This document shows positions 45,750 to 58,183 of a DNA stretch of 64,000 bases, piece by piece. Positions within the stretch are counted from its first letter, which is position 1; each line of letters begins with the position of its first letter. This stretch comes from Azadirachta indica. Lineage: Eukaryota; Streptophyta; Magnoliopsida; Sapindales; Meliaceae. The notes beneath the pieces were generated by a model, which did no database searches, was not told where the DNA came from, and was given only the letters and a program-made list of their open reading frames with translations. Location of the stretch: the NCBI GenBank assembly GCA_022749755.1, contig CM040451.1, positions 4,602,871 through 4,666,870 on the forward strand. The letters run 5' to 3'. The position numbers were made by a program, and so were the translations under genes.

Positions 45750-46278
45750 TTAACGTTAATATATCATCATTATTAAAAGTCATCACTCTACTCCAAACAA
45801 TGATAAAATGGTTGTTTTACTCTTCTTTTAATTAAAAATAGAAAGACATTATAACATTTTAGTCCCTATTATTACACAATATATTAAATAGTGATGAAGT
45901 ACAAATTTATCTCTATTGAATTTAAATAAATATGTTATACCATTCATCTTTAATATCTATAAACATAAAAAACCTAATCTACCACTTCATTGCCACCTTT
46001 CTTCCCTTCTCATCTCAAAATTTGTCACTCCTACCATCACCTTTATTTTCATATTGTATCTTTTCTATTTTTTTAATTTTTTCTCTATCACTTTCTCTGC
46101 ATGATCATCGCCACTGCTACCTTCTCCTTTTTCTTTTTTTAAAATTATAGGTAGAAATTGATGCATTTTTTACAAACAAGATGGCAAGAGAAGTTAATAT
46201 ATTTTTTCCAATAATAAATGACAGTAAAAGTGTGCCTACTTTGAATTTTTTTATTAAATGCTATGAAATTATGGTCTA
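45750..46278. mobile_element. Incomplete foldback MITE relative, copy 2
   Basis: Counterpart of 8980-9505 with a few base changes (AGACATTATAACATT for AGTCATTATAACATT). Confidence 0.6.
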
Positions 46279-46875
46279 AAAGTCGTTTATTTTTTAACTT
46301 ATGTCTGAATATTTATTAAAAACATGTGAATATAAGTAAATTAAAAATTTTGACTTATATTTGAATAAGTAAATCTTTGAATAATTTAATATTTTTTAAA
46401 AATATTCTTATTTTATTAATTCATTTACCTAACAAAATTAAAAAACCTATTTAATTTTTTTTAACGTATTTATTATCTATTATAGGTCCCCTCTACTTCT
46501 TTTATGAATCCTACTTATTTTATATTTTAATTGTTATAATAAATTTGTATTTTACATAATTACAACTATATTACAATATCACTTATTAATTTTATTTAAT
46601 TTTTATTGATCTTTATATCATCAATTAGAAATTAATTTTTTAGAAAAAAAAATATGTTAAACAAATAAATAATGTACATACTAATATAATTTATTATTTT
46701 TTTATTTGTTATTGTGCTAATACAATCAAAAATTATATATATATATATATAAGTATATTATTTAAGAGGATAATATGTGTCAAAATAATAATTTTTAAAC
46801 TTTTTATTTTGTTAAAACAAACAATTTAATAATCATTTTAAGATGTTTTAAAATAAAAAATAAACATATCATTCA

Positions 46876-48445
46876 AATTCAGATTCCAGTCATGTTCAGA
46901 GTTTAGACCAAAAAAAAAAAAAACAAATGATACCTAAGTCTTCTCAAATAAATGATATTAGGCTAATCAATAAATAATATTAGACTAAAGAAATTTGTTG
47001 ATTGCAAAAGTAGACCTGCACCCATTATTATGTAATACGAGCTGGGGTGGTCCAGTTGTTTCATTGTGTTTAATGTTGTTGAGGCTTTAATTTTTTTTGT
47101 TTGAGAAGAAAAGATAAAAATAAGACTTAATAATTTCTTTTTTTTTTTGGAAAGAAAATAAGACTAAGTCTTCTTCTCAAATAAATAATATTAGACTAAA
47201 CAAATTTGTCAATTGCAAAAGCATACCTGCACCTGTTATCATGTAATATAAGCTGGGGTGATCTAGTTGTTTCATTACTTTTACTGTTATTGAGGGTTAA
47301 ATTTTCTTTTTGAGAAGATAAGATAAAAATAAGACTTAATAGTCTTTTCTAAAAGAAAATAAGACTAAGTCTTCTTCTCAAATAAATAATATTAGATTAA
47401 AGAAATTTGCTGATTGCGAAAGTAAAACTGCACCCATCATCATCTAATATGAGCTAGGGTGGTTCAGATTCATATTTCAGTTATATTCATATTTCAGATA
47501 TGTTCAGAGTTCAGACAAAGAAAAAAGAGGAAAACAAACACTACCTAAGTCTTCTCAAATAAATGATATTAGAATAACTAATAAATAATATTAGACTAAA
47601 GAAATATGTTGATTGCAAAAGTAAACTTGCACCCATTATCATGTAACACGAGCTGGGGTGGTCCAGCTGTTTCATTGTCTTTAATTTTGTTGAGGGTTTA
47701 ATTTTTTCTGTTTGAGAAGAAAAGATAAAAATAAGACTTAATAATTTCTTTTTTTTTGTGAAAGAAAATAAGATTAAGTCATCTTCTAAAATAAATAATA
47801 TTAGACTAACCACTGGATAATATTAGACTAAATATGTCAATTGCAAAAGCATACCTGCACCTGTTATCATGTAATACGAGTTGGGGTGGTCTAGTTATTT
47901 TATTACCTTTAATGTTATTGGGGGTTTAATTTTCTTTTTGAGAAGAAAAGATAAAAATAAGACTTAATAGTCTTTTTTAAAATAAAATGAGATTAAGTTT
48001 TCTTCTCAAATAAATAATATTAGGTTAACCAATAAATACTATTAGACTAAAGAAATCTGCCGACTGCGAAAGTATACCTGGGGGTGGTCCAGCTGTTTTG
48101 TTGCCTTTAACTTTGTTAAGGGTTTAATTTTTTTAGTTTGAGAAAGAAAAATAAAAATAAAATTTAATAATTTTTTTTAAAAAAATAAGATTATGTCATT
48201 TTCTCAAATAAATAATATTTAACTAACTAATAAATAATATTAGACTAAATTGATTGCAAAAAAACATACCTACACCCATTATCATATAATATGACCTGAG
48301 GTGATGCAGCTGTTTCATTATCTTTAATGTTGTCGAGGGTTTAATTTTTTTTTTTTTATAATTTGAGAAGAAAGGATGAAGATAAGATTTAATAATTTTT
48401 TTTTTTTAAAAAAAATAAGACTAAGTCGCCTTCTCAAATTAATAA
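46876..48445 (+). repeat. Seven-monomer SINE-like array, copy 2
   Basis: Same seven monomers; first A-box TGGTCCAGTTG at 47048, last TGATGCAGCTG at 48302. The monomer number did not change between copies, and the first A-box has G where copy 1 has A. Confidence 0.85.
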
Positions 48446-48964
48446 TATCAGCCCAAGCCCGGGATCTAATCCTCGAAAGACATTCATGTCTCGTATACGA
48501 CAATACAAGCTCAATTATTGTTTGAAAATTGCAACTTTCACGTTCAGAATCAAATCCCTCGTGGAACAAGGACTTGAAATATGTGGTAATGACAGTTTAG
48601 TACAACACTTTGTGAAAATATCAGTTTTACTCCCAATCATTAAGTAGTAAGTTAATTTTTAAAGAAAAATTTGTAAGTAATGAAGGAGTGACTATCTATG
48701 TGTAATTGAAAAAATAATAACTGCCTATTAAAGTTTTGTATTTATTAAACACTTGACTGCAGTTACATTCTTATTATGGTAAGAGTACTACAATTTTAAA
48801 CTAAATCTACGTCTTACTTGTAGAACTCTAAGAGACAAATAACACGCGAAACTTATGGAGAAGATCTAGTAATATAGCATGGCAAAAGGTTATCAATGTT
48901 TCAACGTTTTGATTTCTGTGTTAAAAAGTTTTCATCTACCACTTAAAAGGCAAAAAACTAAGAG

Positions 48965-49095
48965 GTTTAATGGACACGTGTAGTCTAATGGTAAAGACTC
49001 ATCTCACTTTCTATTTGAGAAGAGGTTTAGTTCTTCATATATGGTTTCGTTCTTCATATAGTTTTTGGGCTAGATTTTCTCTCCAATGACACAAA
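48965..49095 (+). repeat. Probable SINE head, copy 2
   Basis: A-box TAGTCTAATGG at 48981-48991 and B-box-like GGTTTAGTTC about 43 bases on. Confidence 0.4.
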
Positions 49096-50289
49096 TTTCG
49101 CTAAATTTGGCATATATCCTTGTTGTTTGTACCAGATTAGCACATACATCGACTCTCAATATCCTATTCTCGATTCCCAGTCAAGTTATTGAGCAACAAA
49201 AGAAATAATTTGGAGTTGATTTTTAACGCTTTAAAAGATATATTGTCTTTGTTTCTCCCAAAACCATTTAATTTACACAGCAAAAGGTAGAAATAAATTT
49301 GATTATTCATTTTTTCATTTTGATATTTTCTCCATAAAAGAATTAAAATTTGGAGTTATTTAGTGTTATCATAGTTGATTGATTGATAGTTGTCCCGTAT
49401 TTTCATTTGTCTACTGTTTTTAAATTGAAAGTTGTAATTATAGTCTAGATTTTTGTTTTTTTCCCTTTTCTTGTATTAACATTCTAGTAAGGAGTCTATC
49501 GAAAATTTTGATAAGTGTAGGCATTAAGTTTTAAAATATGTACTTAACACAAGCGTTTTCTGCATCATTTTAAATTAGAGGCCAAATTACTTACAAACTA
49601 TGTGGAGGGGTTTGAATGCTTATTCAATGAATTATTGTACAAAAGTAGATATTATACATAAGTAATAAATGTTGTTGCAATTTTTGTCTTAGAAAGAAAG
49701 ATATATATGTGAAAAATGTGTAACAAACTAAATTTTTGTTTTTATATATGGTACAACTTTATATATATATATATATTTAAAGGATAAAAGACAATCTAAG
49801 CAATAAGGGTTGACTTATTAGACTTATCAATCCTCATAGTTTTAAAAATAGTTGCAAACTCCAAAATCTATTAACTAATTATGACATTTGCTTAAATCAA
49901 ATTCATACAATTACACTTATGTCCTTTTGCCATTATTTTACACATTATCACTAAGTTTTATAAATGTACCTCATTCCTAATTTTTTGTTTTGTCCAAACG
50001 ATCGGTCATAATTAATGGATTGGAGTGTTTAAGCATAATTAATGGGTTGGAGTGTTTAAGAATATTTTTGTTGCAACTAGCTAGTATTATCTATGATAGC
50101 TCAAACCTAGGTTAAAATATTTTTTTTAAATGCTAATAATTTTACCCTTTTTTTAAATACTTTTGCTCATGCAAATATACTAATAATTTTATATTTTTAT
50201 TTGAAATTTAAATCCTACAAATAAGGAACTAGTAATCTATTGATCATATCCTCTAACCTAATGCATATTTAGCAAGTTTGGTATTATTC

Positions 50290-50450
50290 AAACTTTGACG
50301 GGTATTTAAGCCACCGAGTTAGTAGCTAGATGGTGGAAACTTAAGCTGACATCCTCAATTTAAGTCCTGCTAATATGGGTGAGCGTGCCTCTTTCACACT
50401 CGCTTGTGGGTGCATGTTATTGCCTCTATAATAAGAGTAAAAACCTAAAC
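50290..50450 (+). repeat. Probable tRNA-derived SINE, copy 2
   Basis: A-box-like TAGCTAGATGG at 50323-50333, same body as at 13525-13685. Confidence 0.45.
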
Positions 50451-52295
50451 GTAGTGTAAGTGCATATATTTTATATTCTATAAGAGACTATAGATTTGTG
50501 TAATATAACTTTTTAAATAAAATTTTTAAAAGTATATTTTTTACACGTAAAGTTTTATGAATAAAGTTTTTATAAATAGATATTTAACAAAAATTTATTA
50601 ATCGTTTAGTTTTCACAAATAATTTTTAAAAAGATTTGAGTAATTATTTTAATAGATAAATTTGTAATGTATTTTATTTTATAGAAATAACGTGAAATTT
50701 TTAAAATAAAGTAAAGATATTTTAAATAATTTTACCTTTTAAAAATATCAGAAAAAGTCTACTATGAAAATCCCAAAATTTTAATTTCTTCTAGTAGAAG
50801 AAAAATAATATTTTTGAATTACCAAAAGGCCTTCTCCAATACCAATGAAACGACTTAAAATAATTAGAAAATGACTTTTCTCATGAAAAAAAATTTTTTT
50901 TGGCTAATGAAAAAGGTAAACTAAATGGGCACTATGTAAACTCTTAGTGAAATCCTAACTTGTATGTTAGTACAATGAAAAAAAAAAAACTAGCGGCTAT
51001 TTAATGGACATAAATATAAAAAATGTATATAAATAATAAAATTAAATAATTAATAAATATGAATATAGGTAGATTATTCTCGACTTCCTTATTCTACCTT
51101 GTTCACAAAGAATAATGATTTACAAGTCTTTAAAGTTTGACCTATTGAGATGATTAGTCTCAATGGTTTTGAAAATATTCACTAGGATCTTTATTTGTTA
51201 AAAAACCCATTATATCCTTATACAATAATAATTATTTAAAAAAATAATTATTCAACTTTTAAAATTTTGTAAAATACAATATATTTATGAAATAAATAAT
51301 AATATTATTTCATAGCTCATTGATAATATAATATATATATAATAAATTTATTTATTTGATAATATATTTTTTATTATTTTATTTATAAAAAAAATATGTT
51401 AGTAGTATAATGATATTTATTTTTACTTTATCTATTTAATTTCTAATACGTAACATTGTAAATATATTGTAAAAATAAACAAAATTATTTTTAGTTATAA
51501 TATATTAATAAATTTTTTTATTGTATATATGTACATTATGAAAGAAATATTGATTATCATTATTATATGTAACTATAGTTTGGAGTTTAAGAAATAATTT
51601 TTTCTTAGTTTATTATCATTAAGTGGAGGTATAATTATTTTTTATAGTATTCATTATTATTTTTAAGACTATTAAGATTAATTAGTTAAATAGGTCAAAT
51701 TTTAATAACTTGTTAGTGTTTTTTTATTGTTAGGACTTGTTTTCTTTTTGAACTGAAATCTGAATAAAATTATTTAAATATTTAAGAGATGTTTGTTTTT
51801 AACTTATTTCTGAAAATTTGTCAAAAATATTTGAATTTAATTAAGTTAAAAATTTTAACTTAAATATAAATAACCAAATGTTTGAATGAATAAATATTTT
51901 ATTTGTTAATAATACTCTTAATTTATTACTTAATATTTATATGTGTCAATAATATAACATATCAGTTTTAGATTTTTTAAGATATATATGTCAACATATA
52001 AGTTTAGATTTTTTATTTTATAAAAACAAATAATTTAACATTTATGTTTAGACGTTTAAGATAAAAATGTAATATATTAATCAGATTCATACTTTAGTTA
52101 AATTAGATTTTAGCCATATTTAAACTTTAGATAGTAAAATCAACAATATCTTAGATAAATAATAACATAGTAACAGTGTTAAATGTCTATTTTGAAATTT
52201 AAAGGGTAATAATGACATTAAAGAAAACCTTAAGGATATAAAAAAAAATCTATACTTCAGGCGTGGAATAAATTAAAAATTTGAAACGCCATCAA
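50451..52295. other. AT-rich spacer upstream of NLR-B2
   Basis: Counterpart of 13686-15540, with the same two MITE-like remnants and no gene. Confidence 0.35.
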
Positions 52296-52519
52296 ATTTT
52301 ATAATTCTAGGGAGGTATTTATAAGTTTTCTCAAACCTTTCAATCATATGTGAGTTTCTCAAACTTCAAGGAACTTATGTAATAATTCTACTAATTTTTA
52401 TCACTAGTTTTTTTTGACTCGCAGGGGTGAAAGTCTTCTTGATCTCACTCATCTAAGCACTCCCAAACTCATCAACTGCTATCTCTTCCTCTGTCATCAG
52501 ATATTTGCCATCTTTCAAC
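52296..52519 (+). promoter_or_regulatory. Putative promoter and 5' UTR of NLR-B2
   Basis: TATTTATAA at 52316-52324; the T-run before GACTCGCA is shorter than in copy 1, and the leader is otherwise the same. Confidence 0.4.
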
Positions 52520-55423
52520 ATGGTTGATGCTTCCACCATGATTGAAGCAGTCGTTACCCCATTGCTGAAGTACTTGATTTCAGTTGCTGCCGAAGAGGCA
52601 AAAAAACAGGTGTGTCCATTAATTTGCGTCGGAAAAGAAATGGAAAAGCTTACCAGTAATTTTGAAATCATTGAAGAGAAGATGACAAAAGAAACGCAGG
52701 ATCTTTGGTTAGATAAGCTCAAAGAATTGTACTGCGACATGGAAGATGTGTTGGGTGAGTGGAACTACAACAGGCTGAAATTTCAAATCGAAGGAGTTGC
52801 CCAGGAGAAGGTACCCTGCTTGTTTCCCGTACCTTGCTCTTGTTTCAAAAAAGTTGCTCTAGACTGTGGCATCGCTAGTAAAATAAAGGAAATCAATGAA
52901 AAGTTAGATTCTGTTACCAAACAGAAACATATGTTTAATCCTAGTGTGAATGAAATTAAGATTATTGAGAAACCGAAGCAAGTACCAACTATCTCGATGA
53001 TTGATGAGTCTGAGATAATTGGTCGAGTCAGGGAGAAGAATTATTTGGTGAGCAAGCTGGTCTGCGAGGGTAGCGGCGAGCATAAAGACCTCCACATCAT
53101 CTCACTTTTAGGGACGAGCGGCATTGGTAAAACGACTGTTGCTCAACTTGCCTTCAACGATGCTGCAATAAAAGAAACTTTTAAGAAAAGAAGAATATGG
53201 GTGAGCGTGCAAGACTATTTTGATGCATTCAAAATTGCCAGAGCAATCATTGAACGTTTAAATGCTCCTACTTTTGATTCAGTTGAACCCAGAGCTCCTA
53301 AGAAGCGGCTCGATAAATCTATGACAGAAAAGAAGTTTCCTCGTGTCGTAGATGATTATATGTGGACAAAGGATCGCAATAAAGTTTTGCCCTCTGATTT
53401 TGTTGAATTTGAAGCTATTATGCAAGCTGTTCATGATATCATCAAAGGCAAGAAATTTCTTCTTGTTTTAGATGATGTGTGGGAAGAAGATCACAACAGA
53501 TGGGAACCATTTTGCCATTGTCTAAAGAATGGATCTCGTGGAAGCAAAATTTTGATAACCACACGTAAGGAGACAGTTGCACGGACGATGAAATCTGACA
53601 TTATCCCCATCAAGGAACTAACTGACGAGGAATGTTGGTTGTTGTTAGAGAAGATAACATTTCCTGAAAGGTCTAATGAGGAAGATGAAAGATTAGAAGA
53701 AATTGGTCGAAGAATTGCAGGCAAGTGCAAAGGTTTGCCTCGTGTTGCAAAGACGGTTGGCAAAATTTTGTGCAGTGAAAGAACTGAAGAGTACTGGAGA
53801 AGCATCTTAAATAGTGAGATGTGGAAATTGGAAGAGTTTAAAAAAATATCTTTTATCTACATTTTTATTGAGTTATAATGATTTGCCTTCTATGATCGCA
53901 AAACGATGTTTCTCATATTGTGCTATCTTTCCAAAGGGCTATAATATCAACAAAGAAGAATTAGTTCAATTATGGATGGCTCAAGGTTATCTTACTGGAA
54001 ACGAGAGTGAAGTCATGGAGACAACTGGTGCAAAGTATTTTGACAACATAGTGTCACAATCTTTCTTCCAAGAGTTAGAAAAAGATGATGATGGTATTGT
54101 TAAAAGATGCAAGATGAATGACATAGTGCACGGTTTTGCCCAATTTCTTAACAATAATAAATGTTTTACCACAGAAGTTAGTGGCCTTGAGGAATCAGTC
54201 ATAAATTCTCTTCGTGAGAAAGTTTGTCATTTGACAATAATGCTTGGAGAAGGAGCTGCATTTCCTGCCTCCATTTGTAATGTCAGAAGATTGCGGAGTC
54301 TCCTTATTCATGGTGCTTGTGCTGATTATTCATCGGTTAGAGAGGTCCTACCGAGGTTATTTGGTGAATTGAAATGTTTGAGAGCATTAGATATGCATGG
54401 AGTAGTAGGGTGTCCAAATTTGATTAAAGAGATTCCAGACGACATAGAAAAGCTAATACATTTGGCATACCTTAATTTGTCTGGTCAAGAGATGGAAAGA
54501 CTGCCTGAAACAATATGCAGGTTATATAATCTACAAACTTTAAACATTAGCCAGTGCCAATTTCTTAAGGAGTTACCTCAGGGGATAGGAAACTTAATAA
54601 GCTTGAGGCATTTATTAAATGGTGAAACCAGATCCTTAAGCTACATGCCAGTAGGGATTGAGAGATTATCCCATCTCAAAACGTTGACAAGTTTTGTCAT
54701 GGGTGGAGGTGTTCATAGTAGCAAGGGATGTAAACTTAAGTCTCTAGAAAATCTAAATCTCTTTGGAAGTTGTCAGATAAGAGGGCTGGGAAATGTGTCA
54801 GATGTGAGTATTGAGGCTGAAAGACCAACTCTTCAGATTGTGAGAAACTTGGTTGATTTGTATCTGGAATTCAATAAGGATGAAGAAAGGGAAAGAACGG
54901 AGAAGGAGGATGAAGAACTTCTTAAAACCTTGCAACCACCTCAAAATTTAAAGAGGTTAAAGATCGGACAATACAGAGGCAAGACTTTTCCTTCCAGTTG
55001 GATGATGTTGTTAACTAGTGTAAAAGATTTATGTCTCACTGACTGCTTGAATTGTGAGCAATTGCCTCCCTTGGGAAAACTGTCATCGCTTCAAAAACTT
55101 ACCATACACAATCTGAAGAGCGTGAACTGCGTTGGTAATGAATTTTTGGGAATAGACAGTGGTGAGGGCACTTCAGCTATTGCCTTTCTCAAGTTGAAAT
55201 CTCTTGTAATTTCCAACATGGAAAACTTGAAAGATTGGTGTTACTGGATTACAAGCACAAGTGAGAGACGTATTACAATCATGCCGCGTCTTTCTTCCTT
55301 GGAAATCCATTCTTGCCCCGTATTGAAGGCTTTGCCAGACACACTTTTCAGACACAGGGATTGAAAATTGAGAAAAGTGCATTTCTAGAAGAAATTCTCA
55401 GAAGGAGAAGAAGAGAGGACTAG
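52520..55423 (+). pseudogene. CC-NBS-LRR resistance protein, gene B copy 2, two frameshifts
   Basis: Start ATG 52520 (MVDAST). The N-terminus is intact here: KLTSNFEIIEEKMTKETQDL reads through the site that is broken in copy 1. The NB-ARC segments GTSGIGKTT, the decoy KKFPRVVDDYMW, KKFLLVLDDVW and GLPR are as in copy 1. An A-run of seven instead of six (53840-53846) shifts the frame after LEEFKK, so this product ends at 53878 after ten foreign residues, before RNBS-D, MND and the LRRs, which continue open in another frame to 55364. A second change (one T fewer and A to C near 55341-55348) truncates the last 20 or so residues relative to the TAG at 55421-55423. Both indels lie in homopolymers, so consensus error must be excluded. 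Confidence 0.92.
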
Positions 55424-56057
55424 TCAGTGCATCTCATATAACACAAAAATGTGTTACAAAGTTAAGCAATGAGGTCTACTGGTAATTTCTTCTTTCATTC
55501 GTTTCCTGTTAGTTTTAAGTGAATCAATTTTTATGTTATGTGATACATACTAAGGAATGAGCTGTAAATTTTAATCTTCTAAATTTTGCATTGAAGATAC
55601 AATCTCTTCAGCAATAATTCACTATACTAAGCTATATCATCCTCTGCCCTTACGGTCGAATATTGTGGACCTGTTTTGTCTAATTTCTGTTTCAAATAGT
55701 ATATAGTCCAACAAATTTTGAATTCTGATAATAAATTAAAAATTTTGGAAAATTAAAACAAGAGTCTATTCAGTTATATCCCATTTGAAAATACAGTCTC
55801 TCCACTTAATTGTTTCGTTTTTTCTTTCCATTTTTGTGCTTTGAATCATCTTGTTAACTATCACTGGTTACTATTGCAGAGGCAGTACATACTTGATTTC
55901 AGAGGCACTGCAGAGAAGTAGCAGAATAAGGTTTCTTTTACGTTCCTTTTTTTTATTATTATTTCATAATGTCCCTAGCAGTAGTATCATACATTCTACA
56001 ATCATTTATCTTTCTTACTATTTATACATTCTGCAACTCACAGAATGTCCTACTACC
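55424..56057 (+). other. NLR-B2 3' UTR with probable introns
   Basis: Same donor and acceptor strings as in copy 1 (CTACTG/GTAATTT, TTGCAG/AGGCAG, CTCACAG). The T-run after CGTTCC is longer here. Confidence 0.4.
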
Positions 56058-56204
56058 ATGGGCTTCTTAGCCTACAGATTCGACTGCAACAGCAAGCTGG
56101 CACATGTCTTCAGTGCTGTTGACACAAACAACAGATCCAGCGTGGACTGGTGCGAGGCCATAGTGACTAATGCGGTTGATACTCTTCAGCTTGATAAAGA
56201 GTAG
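56058..56204 (+). CDS. Hypothetical 48-residue ORF, copy 2
   Basis: Same peptide as at 19303-19449, ATG to TAG. In this copy the frame is also open upstream to 55851 because a T-run indel alters the preceding intron-like sequence; that extension is low-complexity (FFLLLF) and absent from copy 1, so the short ATG is preferred. Function unknown. Confidence 0.3.
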   Translation: MGFLAYRFDCNSKLAHVFSAVDTNNRSSVDWCEAIVTNAVDTLQLDKE

Positions 56205-57357
56205 GGTTAGGAAAGGAAAACACTTATTGGAGCCTCACTTGCTAATGATGTAGAGCAATTTTAGAATTTGGTTAGTTTAAAAGGTATTTTATTTTGTTAA
56301 TTTATGTTATTTTATTTAGTATATTAATTTTTAATTTTTGCCACAAACCTATCTATTCAATATTGATCTAATGCTTTCACAATTGCAATATACTCTTAAA
56401 CCATTGTGTTCCTTTACATTAATATTAGAACTAACTTGCTTTTACACATATTGTGGACTCATAAGTTGTGTTTTGTACTTTTCCTAAGTATTTTTTAGGT
56501 ACAATAATAGTGGTAGTAGATACCTCCAGACAAGTCAAAGCTAGTCTCCTAAGGTTGCAACATCACGATTCTTGGACAACCAAATGTAATCTAAGGGATG
56601 TGGTGGGTCTTACTCCTTACAATTCAAAAAAGAGTGTAAAGGCTCAATTTGGATCTAGAGCCTCAACAATATTGAAGTCTGCGGAGAGTGATACGAGACT
56701 TGTTTCTAATAATTAACCAATCACAATTTAGCACGTGATTGAGTAGATTTCTCCCAAGAACACACTTTTCTAACAAAAAAGCGGGGCAAGAATCGTGCAA
56801 TTAAAAATAGTAAAGTTATGATTATTGCAACACCTATGCAAGTTTCAAGTTTAGAGGATAAGAATTTGTATTCTTTGACATGGCTTTTTATGTGGTCATT
56901 AATGGGATATAACAAGTAGACTATCTTAAATTTAGTAAACTCATTTTAAGTGTAATTGGGTTGCTAATAAGGGGTTAAAGTTGAAAGAATAATTAGGCAA
57001 CCCAACAGGGTGGATGAATTAAATTTTCAAAAATTAACAACTAATAAGCCACCCAACAATCAACATCAAGCAATGTAAATCTTCTATAGTGAAACACAAC
57101 AAATTCAACATACAATTTCAATCATCAATATATGATTTTCACGATTTAAATTCTAAGCGTGTTTGAAAAAATGTGTGAAACAAATATAATATAAATATAA
57201 ATAAAAGAATATAGGGAAGAAGATAAAACACAATGACTTTTACAAAGTTTGGCAAACATTAGCCTATGTCTACACCTCTAAGCTCTAAGCTTAATGATTT
57301 TATTGCTAATGCCTTCAAATCTAAAGGTAAACAATTACAACTCTAAGTGGACTTATA
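56205..57357. other. Intergenic sequence, copy 2
   Basis: Counterpart of 19450-20600. The ATG-less open stretch is kept at 56468-56716 with two substitutions changing residues (L to P and S to G) and one changing V to I. Confidence 0.35.
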
Positions 57358-57528
57358 GGTGTTACTCAAATCTTACACCAAAAGGATTTCACAAGTGCCT
57401 CTCCAATTTTTACAAACAAGTAAATTTAGGAATGTCACTTAAACCTTATATTATGAGGACTTCACGGATGCCTCTCCAACCTTCACAAATAAATAACTTG
57501 CGTGTATCACTTAAACCTCACAATAAAT
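57358..57528 (+). repeat. 71-bp tandem repeat, copy 2
   Basis: Same two and a half units as at 20603-20773. Confidence 0.7.
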
Positions 57529-58183
57529 GTATTTTATCTCATCCTCACACACTACACTTTTTCTTTTGAATGTTACAAATGAAAGCTACAATACTTAATG
57601 AATTTAAAGTTTGATTTTGAAATGAAACCCCAAAATGACTTGTAAAATATATTCTCTAATTTTTAAAATAAGGAAGTCTACTTCCAAATGAGTTTACACT
57701 AGTATTTATAGTAGAAAATAAAAGGGAGATTAACACTGAGGTACCATTTTCAAAAATAAATATCAAATAGATACCCAAACTGAAAATATTTATCAACAAT
57801 ATTCCTTCGATTAAATTTTCCTTCTCCATTATAGTAAAAACAGAATATAATTGTCATTATAACTTAAAATTAAAATTAAAAAAATTGAAAAACATAATTT
57901 TTTTTATATTTGAGGGTAAAATGGTCATTGTGATTTAAAAAAAAAAAATAAAAATTAAACTATATTTAATAAAAAAAATAATTATATAATTAAAAAAAAG
58001 GAAAAACCCCTAAACTCCATCTTTTTTTTCTAGCTGCAGCCGCCACGCCTACTTCTTCTTCTTCTTCTTCTTTGTCTTTTACTTTTAATTCCCATCATCC
58101 TTTTCTTCTTCTTTCTTTTTCCTTTTTCTTTTTGTCTTCTAGTTCTTTATTTTTTTCTCTCTTTTGGTCTTCTTCTTTCTTTC

